Source: Candidatus Poribacteria bacterium (GTDB lineage: Bacteria > Poribacteria > DTPJ01). From it: a DNA stretch of 7,459 nucleotides. The DNA lies in NCBI GenBank assembly GCA_011334435.1, contig DTPJ01000111.1, positions 1 through 7,459 on the forward strand. Direction: 5' to 3'. Below, piece after piece: positions 1 through 5,010 of this stretch (position 1 is its first letter; every line of letters starts with the position of its first letter). A model generated the notes under the pieces. That model searched no databases. It was given only the letters and a program-made list of their open reading frames with translations, and had not been told where the DNA came from. A program made the position numbers and the translations under genes.

Positions 1-2
1 GA

Positions 3-116
3 CTGACGACTGGTCCTTTAGAGACCCAATGGATTTTGCCTTCTAAAAGGATTAGTATTTTCTTTCTCCGATCTACTGGTGACAAATTTATTGTTGACAA
101 ACTTTTTCATAGGTGA
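3..116 (+). pseudogene. Possible 3' tail of an ORF cut by the window edge
   Basis: One frame is open from the left edge to a TGA at 114-116, giving about 37 residues that begin LTTGPLETQWILPSKRIS. No start is visible, so if it is real its body lies outside the window. The last third of the frame is encoded by the first copy of the 34-bp repeat (78-111), and the stop falls at the start of the second copy. A short coding tail running into terminal repeats would fit the 3' end of a transposase gene inside its element, but no family motif can be read in so few residues. It could equally be a chance open frame. Confidence 0.2.
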
Positions 117-151
117 CAAATTTATTGTTGACAAACTCTTTCATAGGTGAC
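78..151. repeat. 34-bp direct tandem repeat, two copies plus a partial third
   Basis: Copies at 78-111 and 112-145 are identical except for one T/C difference near their ends (CTTTTTCATA versus CTCTTTCATA). A third copy starts at 146 but keeps only GGTGAC. Each copy contains two TGACAAA words 15 bp apart, so the array carries four such words at 80, 95, 114 and 129 (spacings 15, 19, 15). Closely spaced repeated words near a possible coding end resemble the multiple transposase-binding sites at the ends of some insertion sequences. That reading is inference; the repeat itself is directly visible. Confidence 0.85.
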
Positions 152-255
152 GTTTGGCTTTATCCTATTTATTGGTTTCATACAGCTCTTGGAATTGTCG
201 GACGTATTTTTACAAGGTGTAAAAAAACTGAGGGTGAATCAGCAGATTTTCAATA

Positions 256-285
256 TTGACTTACCAACCAAATTTATGCTATCCT
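256..285 (+). promoter_or_regulatory. Candidate sigma70-type promoter for the aminotransferase gene
   Basis: TTGACT (256-261), an 18-bp spacer and TATCCT (280-285). The -35 box matches consensus at 5 of 6 bases, the -10 box at only 4 of 6. Transcription would begin near 292, giving a leader of about 50 nt before the GTG at 343. The 18-bp spacing equals that of the two better promoters in this window, which gives modest support. Confidence 0.35.
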
Positions 286-342
286 TTTATCCAAAATTAT
301 CAGAATTATGTAATCCAAATCCGCAGAGGAGGACCCTAAAAA

Positions 343-1758
343 GTGAACGATATTTGCGATTTTAAATGTCCAGATATATCTCTTGAAAATATATTAAGCA
401 GAAAATATATAGAGGCGGTTAAAATAGCTTATCAATTTTTGATGGAAAGCTCTATTGAAAAGCTTAGAAAAATGGTAGGAAAAAAATTGGATTTCATCCC
501 TGATTTTGAACAAGTTGATAAGATGACATTTGTTGAAAGCTATCAAAAACCGATAAAAGATGACATTTTAGCAGGCTATAAACTATTTAAAGTGACAGAA
601 AACAAAGAATTACAAATAGATTGGACAGGTGGACACTATCAACTCCCTCTTGGATACCATTATCCTATATTTGACGATCTGATCATCAAAGCCAGAAAGC
701 TTGGGATCGTTGATGATACACATAACAATACTCCGGGAATGCCAGTAAAACTTCTTGCACGGGAATTGATAAAATGTGCAAATGCCTATGATGACATCGG
801 CATTGACAATATAATAAAAAGCGAAGATCGGCTTAATCGTGTTACAAGTGTTGATACTGGCACTGTCGCTGCAAGCACTGGCATTAAAAGCATTTTATAT
901 AGATTTCGCGATCTTTATAAAGATAAAATTCCCGTTTTCATAATGCAAGAAGGCAATTATCACGGAACAGATTTCTTTGAACAACGGCTTAGGGGTATGT
1001 GGGAGTGGTTGTTTGCAAATGTCATAATTGAATTTGTTAAACCAAATGACATTGACTCCCTTCTTAGTGCTTTTCTAAAATATGAAAACACGCCAAATGA
1101 AAAAGTCTGCACAGTGATGATGGAACCTGTTTTGATGAATAACAGGGCGATATATCTTCAGCCTGATTATGTTCAAAAAGCTAAGGAATTATGCGATCAA
1201 TATGACGCAGTCCTGTTTCTTGATGAAATACAGACGAGTATGTGGAGTCCAAAAGTCTTTATGTCCAACGAATATGGCGGGGTTGCAGATGTTTTAGCCA
1301 TAGGTAAAGGGTTGACCGCAGGATATTCTCCACTTGCTTATACTATATGTAAAAGTGAACTTGATAATCAAAGCCAATATAGCTCAATAAGCACAAATGG
1401 AAATGCAGATATGGCAGCACTTGCTGGGTTAATAGTGCTTGCAATTGTCAAAGCTAATTCGGAACATATAGAGCAAGTTGGCAATTATTATTTTAGCGAG
1501 TTAGAAAATTTTCAGAAGTCTTATCCTGATAAGATTACAGAGATTACAGGGCTTCGCCATCTTGCAGGAATTAACCTTGCAGATGAGTCATTAGCGAGCA
1601 AATTCCATCACGCTTGTCTTGAAAATGGTATATTCGTCAGGCTACAGGCATATAAAGAGGGTGCATCAACTATTATAACTAAACCGCCAATAATAGCTAA
1701 CTTTGAGGATGTAGATTTCGTTATAGATAAATTCAGAAAATCTATTGATAGCATTTAA
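343..1758 (+). CDS. Class III PLP-dependent aminotransferase with an atypical active site
   Basis: A 471-residue cytosolic enzyme of fold-type I, aminotransferase class III, the group containing GABA, ornithine, putrescine and lysine-6 transaminases. Visible landmarks are NYHG with H207 (cofactor-stacking region), EP at 261-262, DEIQT with D294 (partner of the pyridine nitrogen), and GKGLTAGYSP with K322 as the Schiff-base lysine. T351 lies in the STNGN segment that corresponds to the usual TFGGNP loop. The glycine-rich segment that normally reads SGxEANExAxK is here DTGTVAASTGIK, without the conserved E/N. The C-terminal RxxPPL motif is ITKPPI, so the usual substrate-carboxylate arginine is missing (I445 by my alignment). 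GTG is chosen as start because AGAGGAGG (325-332) lies 10 nt upstream and the next in-frame Met is residue 34. The gene stands alone on the + strand. The substrate cannot be assigned; an L-lysine 6-transaminase-like enzyme is one candidate. Confidence 0.88.
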   Translation: MNDICDFKCPDISLENILSRKYIEAVKIAYQFLMESSIEKLRKMVGKKLDFIPDFEQVDKMTFVESYQKPIKDDILAGYKLFKVTENKELQIDWTGGHYQLPLGYHYPIFDDLIIKARKLGIVDDTHNNTPGMPVKLLARELIKCANAYDDIGIDNIIKSEDRLNRVTSVDTGTVAASTGIKSILYRFRDLYKDKIPVFIMQEGNYHGTDFFEQRLRGMWEWLFANVIIEFVKPNDIDSLLSAFLKYENTPNEKVCTVMMEPVLMNNRAIYLQPDYVQKAKELCDQYDAVLFLDEIQTSMWSPKVFMSNEYGGVADVLAIGKGLTAGYSPLAYTICKSELDNQSQYSSISTNGNADMAALAGLIVLAIVKANSEHIEQVGNYYFSELENFQKSYPDKITEITGLRHLAGINLADESLASKFHHACLENGIFVRLQAYKEGASTIITKPPIIANFEDVDFVIDKFRKSIDSI

Positions 1759-1763
1759 GACAT

Positions 1764-2486
1764 CTATAACCGAGAAAAAAGTTGAAGCAATCCATAAATA
1801 GATAAAGACAAAATGATAGTGCATCTTATCCCACCAGATAGAGGATTGTTTGAGACTTTGAAATATTTCGCAAAAAAACTATCCTCATCCGCAACAGGCG
1901 CACCGGGTATCCCTACGATATAAGGCGATAAGAAAAATGTGACAAATAGGGCAAGTGGGACATATAACGGTATAGGACCTATTGACAACATCGGCGGTTC
2001 TCCTATACTCCAAACCCACTGCCTACTTATATCGCCTAAAATAAATAACACCAAACTAAACAGAAAAGCAGTTGACCCTGTTATAATAGATGGAAATATA
2101 AATCTGCTAAATGTTGAACGCAACCTATGGTAAAGATATATCATTGTAGTTATTAAAAATATCCAAAACAGAACAACACTAATAGGAGTTGATAATAGTT
2201 TTATATCTTCTATTCTTAAATAGTTGATATAATTGACTTCCGCAAGTAAGTTATCAAGCACTGTATATATTACTCCTACAATTCCGCCTATAAGCAAACT
2301 CCGAGCCAGATATTTTGTAGCATCTTTTAATATGCCCCAATATATTAAACAAGCAATCGCTATTATGTTGCCTAAATAGAAAAGTATTAGCGATTCCAAA
2401 GCGGTATTTATTGACATAAAGATTAAATTCAATACTGATACCGCAGAAACAACAACATCAGTGCGGTTAATGTATCTTATATCCAT
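1764..2486 (-). CDS. Multi-pass integral membrane protein, family not recognised
   Basis: A 240-residue protein with about seven hydrophobic segments at roughly 11-26, 30-52, 62-82, 98-118, 128-150, 171-192 and 220-237, so it is almost certainly an inner-membrane protein. Between the fifth and sixth segments lies a loop reading GDISRQWVWSIGEPP, and after the sixth a short polar stretch (PGAPVADEDSFF). I see no transporter, protease or enzyme motif I can name. I chose ATG at 2486 because GGAG (2493-2496) sits 6 nt upstream. An upstream ATG at 2510 directly abuts the stop of the exported-protein gene, has no SD, and would add eight residues by translational coupling. The gene is evidently co-transcribed with the exported-protein gene. 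Its stop is 5 bases from the convergent aminotransferase stop. Confidence 0.72.
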   Translation of the reverse strand: MDIRYINRTDVVVSAVSVLNLIFMSINTALESLILFYLGNIIAIACLIYWGILKDATKYLARSLLIGGIVGVIYTVLDNLLAEVNYINYLRIEDIKLLSTPISVVLFWIFLITTMIYLYHRLRSTFSRFIFPSIITGSTAFLFSLVLFILGDISRQWVWSIGEPPMLSIGPIPLYVPLALFVTFFLSPYIVGIPGAPVADEDSFFAKYFKVSNNPLSGGIRCTIILSLSIYGLLQLFSRL

Positions 2487-2492
2487 TATGAA

Positions 2493-2496
2493 CTCC
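2493..2496 (-). promoter_or_regulatory. Shine-Dalgarno GGAG deciding the membrane-protein start
   Basis: GGAG, read on the - strand, lies 6 nt before the ATG at 2486-2484. The earlier in-frame ATG codons at 2510 and 2498 have no SD at a usable distance. This favours the 240-residue form. Confidence 0.55.
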
Positions 2497-2510
2497 ATCC
2501 TTATTTTCAT

Positions 2511-3512
2511 TTATTGCCAACGATGCCAACCGTTTGGGTTAAAATATATCCTCTTGCCATGACTGATATTGTATAATGCTATTTTAGCGGATTCCCTTAT
2601 TTTCAGATCATTGTTTTCTGACAATTCTTTATATAAAGCTATTGACTTTTTGAGGAATTCATCGCCTTTATTTTCTTGATAACCTTCGCTTTCGCCGTAT
2701 TTCAAACACTCGTAAGCTATTATATAGGATTCTGCGATCCTAAGCTTAATCTCATCAGAGGCTTTTGATTCTTTATGCTCAGATAGATAGTTTTCATATA
2801 ATCCTGCTTGTTCAATAGCGACCTTTGGGCTACCTTCTATCTCATAAGGCTTGTTAGTGAAATAAAAAGCAAGCCAATGAAAAATATCCCTATATTTTCC
2901 CTGTGGGTATTTATTGAGGTATATTTCACATATAGCTGATATATATTTATCTTCGCTTTTCTCATCTTTTGCGATCTTTAATTCCTCAGGAGAAGCGATA
3001 ACTTCCAAAAGGTCAAGTCGCCCATATTTATATCCGCCACGTTCAAGCACTATACTTGCAAAAATTTCTTCATACAACGGGTGTGTTGGAAAAGTGGATA
3101 GTATGCTTTTAATAAGGTCTTTCATCTGCATAATCTCAAATATCTCATTTTTAGAGACTAATAGATAAAGCCATGACATAGCAAAGTCTGGATCGCAAGG
3201 GATTATACCATAAGAGCCAATACCGCCAAATATCTTGTCCTCAACCTCTATTATATAACCATTTTTTTCTTTGTTTTCGGAATAATTTATGATCTGCCCA
3301 GCCTTGCCATAGGTCTTTTCTTGTATTTTAACAGGAAATAATAAAAAAGCTTTTAGATTAGATTTAACATTAGCTTTGTCTTCTGCATTGGCTTTATTTT
3401 CTGCATTAGATTTTGTTGATCTTTGGTCTTCGGCAATGGCTTGATCTATATTATTAAGACTACATATCGCCAAAATTAGAAACATAATAATAATGACACA
3501 TCTTGAATTCAT
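2511..3512 (-). CDS. Exported helical-repeat-like protein of unknown function
   Basis: A 333-residue protein with a clear Sec signal peptide: a basic start (MNSR), a hydrophobic core at about 6-18, and an AIA signal-peptidase I site at 25-27. C17 lies in LAIC, but isoleucine before the cysteine makes a lipoprotein site unlikely. A low-complexity charged linker follows (about 28-54) containing NAENKA and NAEDKA hexapeptides, then a small beta-like segment (about 55-105). From about 110 to 318 the protein is mostly amphipathic helices resembling TPR-type units, for example YISAICEIYLNKYPQGKY and IRESAKIALYNISHG, but no exact TPR consensus is met. The end is aromatic-rich (NPNGWHRWQ). ATG at 3512 has AGGAG (3520-3524) 7 nt upstream. 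The stop abuts the upstream alternative start of the membrane-protein gene. It probably acts in the periplasm or outside the cell, possibly in protein-protein contact; this is inference. Confidence 0.72.
   Translation of the reverse strand: MNSRCVIIIMFLILAICSLNNIDQAIAEDQRSTKSNAENKANAEDKANVKSNLKAFLLFPVKIQEKTYGKAGQIINYSENKEKNGYIIEVEDKIFGGIGSYGIIPCDPDFAMSWLYLLVSKNEIFEIMQMKDLIKSILSTFPTHPLYEEIFASIVLERGGYKYGRLDLLEVIASPEELKIAKDEKSEDKYISAICEIYLNKYPQGKYRDIFHWLAFYFTNKPYEIEGSPKVAIEQAGLYENYLSEHKESKASDEIKLRIAESYIIAYECLKYGESEGYQENKGDEFLKKSIALYKELSENNDLKIRESAKIALYNISHGKRIYFNPNGWHRWQ
3372..3407 (-). repeat. In-gene 18-bp direct repeat in the exported protein linker
   Basis: Two in-frame 18-bp units (3390-3407 and 3372-3389) encode NAENKA and NAEDKA, differing at a few bases. 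A decayed third unit (NVKSNL) follows. The repeat lies just after the predicted signal-peptide cleavage site, in a charged flexible linker. Its length is a multiple of three, so copy-number change would not break the frame. Confidence 0.8.
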
Positions 3513-3524
3513 TTTTTAACTCCT

Positions 3525-3566
3525 ACTGATCACCGATCACTGATCATTGATTACTGATCACTGATT
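3525..3566. repeat. Heptanucleotide tandem repeat, six copies of ACTGATC
   Basis: Six contiguous 7-bp units occupy 3525-3566: ACTGATC, ACCGATC, ACTGATC, ATTGATT, ACTGATC, ACTGATT. The array holds four GATC sites and three self-complementary TGATCA words at 3527, 3541 and 3555, exactly 14 bp apart. It fills nearly all of the gap between the winged-helix gene and the exported-protein gene. One end covers two bases of the winged-helix stop codon (3565-3567); the other abuts the SD of the exported-protein gene (3520-3524). It resembles the short tandemly repeated heptamers known from intergenic regions of cyanobacteria and other bacteria. Confidence 0.93.
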
Positions 3567-4479
3567 ATTGCTTCTTTTTGAGATACTCCTCACGTATGAT
3601 CTCATTTTCTTTTATTATAATAAATTGTTCTGTGACAAACTCCAAGTTTATCCTTTTATCTTGCTTAATCATCTCCATAACTCGCTCACGAAGGGCTTTT
3701 TTTTCTGCATCAGACATCATCTTTTTATATGCTTCTATCATTTTCCTCTCTAATTCCTCATTTTCTTGACTTTTGGCTTCTCTTTCTGCCTGTTGTTGAC
3801 GTTCATAGATATATTTGTCCCTCGCAGAGATAGCTTTATCTATTATATCAGCAATAGATGAGAAATCCTCTATTTGTTCCCTTGCATGTTCAAATCCCCA
3901 TTCAATCGCAAAATCTATATCATCAATAGAATAGCCTTTTTTTTGTAGATCGTTTATATGCTTTTTCCCAGCTTCTCGCTCAAATATATCCAATTTTCCG
4001 TTTCCCATCATAGAATAAAATTTAGTGATGATCTTGTTTGGAGTTACTAATGAAGTTCTAACCCTTTTAACAGGAGCTTGTTTCTGCTCTGCTGGGGACT
4101 GGATCAAAATATCTTTAATAAAATCTCGGACAAGTGCTTTATTCTGAAGGTCTGCGTAAAGCGTTCTCGGAATTGGTGGCGGTTGAAGTATATGGCATGT
4201 GTTGATTATTCTGCCGTTATGTTCATGTGCTTCAAGCTTTATAAGACCATATTCTTCAAGTTTTTTATTGCATTCATCTAATCTCGCGTTATCAATACCT
4301 ATAAAATCCATTATTTCATCAGAGTTAAACGATGAGACCCCTTGATCAGCAATTGAAACATAAATTAGATAAAGGCATACTGAATCAGCACCTATATAAG
4401 GGGCATAAGCGAGTGGAATAGATTTATCTACAACTAAAACTGGATATTTCCTTTTATCTAAGACAGAATACTCATCCAT
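3565..4479 (-). CDS. Winged-helix, DnaD-like protein with coiled-coil tail, downstream of hicBA
   Basis: A 304-residue cytosolic protein. Residues about 27-83 read as a winged helix-turn-helix: a helix around DSVCLYLIYVSIAD, a second around NSDEIMDFIGID, a recognition-type helix ARLDECNKKLEEYG, then LIKLEAH as the wing strand. After a proline-rich linker, residues about 149-218 form a compact helical domain (TKFYSMMGNGKLDIFEREAG through SIADIIDKAI). Its layout resembles the second domain of DnaD/DnaB-type primosome and phage replication proteins. Residues about 218-275 are strongly charged coiled coil rich in E, K, R and Q. The start is ATG at 4479 with AGGAG 8 nt upstream; a longer frame from a TTG at 4503 has no SD and overlaps the hicA stop. 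The gene lies 20 nt after hicA and is probably in the same operon. Roles in replication or in regulating hicBA are both possible; neither is shown. Confidence 0.75.
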   Translation of the reverse strand: MDEYSVLDKRKYPVLVVDKSIPLAYAPYIGADSVCLYLIYVSIADQGVSSFNSDEIMDFIGIDNARLDECNKKLEEYGLIKLEAHEHNGRIINTCHILQPPPIPRTLYADLQNKALVRDFIKDILIQSPAEQKQAPVKRVRTSLVTPNKIITKFYSMMGNGKLDIFEREAGKKHINDLQKKGYSIDDIDFAIEWGFEHAREQIEDFSSIADIIDKAISARDKYIYERQQQAEREAKSQENEELERKMIEAYKKMMSDAEKKALRERVMEMIKQDKRINLEFVTEQFIIIKENEIIREEYLKKKQ

Positions 4480-4487
4480 TGACGTTT

Positions 4488-4492
4488 CTCCT
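4488..4492 (-). promoter_or_regulatory. Shine-Dalgarno AGGAG deciding the winged-helix gene start
   Basis: AGGAG on the - strand lies 8 nt before ATG 4479-4477, inside the 20-nt gap after hicA. It falls after the alternative TTG start at 4503, which argues against that longer frame. Confidence 0.75.
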
Positions 4493-4499
4493 AATTTTT

Positions 4500-4730
4500 T
4501 CAATTCAATAGTTGCAAAAATTCTTCTACTGTCAAATCTGCTTGTTTTATTATTCTTTTAAGTGTTCCTCTTGGAATATCTTTTGAATGAACAAGAACAG
4601 TAACTCTAATATCTGGCTTTATTCTATGAACCAATCTAGCATGACTTCCCGTTTGATGATGTAAATAAAAGCCACCACGAATAAGAGCATCTATGACCTT
4701 TTTAGGCTTAATAACTGGGAGGGAGTCCAT
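4500..4730 (-). CDS. hicA: HicA-family mRNA interferase toxin
   Basis: A 76-residue protein matching the HicA toxin family (small double-stranded-RNA-binding-like fold) over its whole length. HicA proteins cleave mRNA and tmRNA independently of ribosomes and are neutralised by HicB. Visible family features are the opening helix KKVIDALIRGGF, the catalytic turn QTGSHARLVH with H30, the strand RVTVLVHSKDIPRGTL, and the closing helices KRIIKQADLTVEEFLQLL. Length is typical and no key residue is missing, so it should be active. ATG at 4730 overlaps the hicB stop by one base (TAATG), with only a weak AAAGG upstream in hicB. This suggests translation coupled to, and dependent on, the antitoxin. Antitoxin-first order is common in one branch of hicBA loci. 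Confidence 0.92.
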   Translation of the reverse strand: MDSLPVIKPKKVIDALIRGGFYLHHQTGSHARLVHRIKPDIRVTVLVHSKDIPRGTLKRIIKQADLTVEEFLQLLN

Positions 4731-4963
4731 TATGAAGCTACCTTTACTGCTATTTTCTCGGAGAATATTTCTCTATCAACAGGAATGGTTTCATTTAGTT
4801 CTATAGCACTTTCAATATAGCATTTTATAGCATCTTCCACCATTTCTCTTGCTTCTTCAATAGTCTCCCCAAATGTGCAAATCTCCGGAATTGCAGGAAC
4901 GATTACATCATATCCACCTTCATCAAGCGGTTTAAATATCACAGTATAATTAAAAATTCTCAT
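4730..4963 (-). CDS. hicB: HicB-family antitoxin, short form
   Basis: A 77-residue HicB antitoxin with the partial RNase-H-like fold: NYTVIFKPLDEGGYDVIVP, then AIPEICTFGETIEEAREMVEDAIKCYIES, then a strand pair ending at KIAVKVAS. It should bind HicA and block its active site. The protein stops after this domain. The C-terminal helix-turn-helix or ribbon-helix-helix that many HicB proteins use to repress their own promoter is absent. I chose ATG at 4963 because AAAGGGGAG lies 6 nt upstream; a TTG at 4981 in the same frame lies before that SD and so is unlikely. The TAA stop shares its last base with the hicA ATG. The gene lies 43 bases after the agmatinase-fusion stop and has its own predicted promoter. 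Confidence 0.92.
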   Translation of the reverse strand: MRIFNYTVIFKPLDEGGYDVIVPAIPEICTFGETIEEAREMVEDAIKCYIESAIELNETIPVDREIFSEKIAVKVAS

Positions 4964-4969
4964 TTTTTT

Positions 4970-4978
4970 CTCCCCTTT
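4970..4978 (-). promoter_or_regulatory. Shine-Dalgarno AAAGGGGAG of hicB
   Basis: A strong purine-rich SD on the - strand, separated by six A from ATG 4963-4961. It sets the hicB start and excludes the TTG at 4981. Confidence 0.8.
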
Positions 4979-4980
4979 CA

Positions 4981-5010
4981 ATTATAGATTTATCAAAGGA
5001 AAACCGTCAA
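4981..5010 (-). promoter_or_regulatory. Predicted sigma70-type promoter of hicBA and the winged-helix gene
   Basis: On the - strand, TTGACG (5010-5005), an 18-bp spacer and a perfect TATAAT (4986-4981). The -35 hexamer contains the TGA stop of the agmatinase fusion (5009-5007), so the promoter starts inside the upstream gene. Transcription would begin near 4974, leaving a leader of only about 11 nt that still overlaps the SD. That very short leader is the main reason for caution. Confidence 0.5.

Noticed and set aside
15..50. Terminator-like hairpin (CCTTTAGA pairing with TCTAAAAGG)
   Set aside because: The stem is short, A/T-rich and bulged, the loop is about 20 nt, and there is no clean T run after it.
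78..151. CRISPR array, because of about 34-bp direct repeats
   Set aside because: The copies are directly tandem with no spacers and there are only two complete units, so it is a simple tandem repeat.
94..151. TTGACA -35 boxes inside the 34-bp repeats (94-99 and 128-133)
   Set aside because: No acceptable -10 hexamer lies 16-19 bp downstream of either; the match comes from the repeated TGACAAA word.
147..365. A 72-codon open frame on the + strand starting with GTG in the third repeat copy
   Set aside because: It has no SD, its composition is not protein-like, and it overlaps the well-supported aminotransferase start (AGAGGAGG plus GTG at 343) in another frame.
3456..3512. Lipoprotein signal (LAIC at residues 14-17) in the exported protein
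   Set aside because: The residue before the cysteine is isoleucine rather than G, A or S, and a good signal-peptidase I site (AIA, 25-27) follows.
3568..4281. + strand open frames opposite the winged-helix gene
   Set aside because: They are antisense to a coherent coding frame with its own SD, and the F/I-rich translations reflect the reverse of Lys/Glu-rich coiled-coil codons.
4479..4503. TTG start at 4503 for the winged-helix gene
   Set aside because: It has no SD of its own and overlaps the hicA stop, while AGGAG at 4488-4492 points to ATG 4479.
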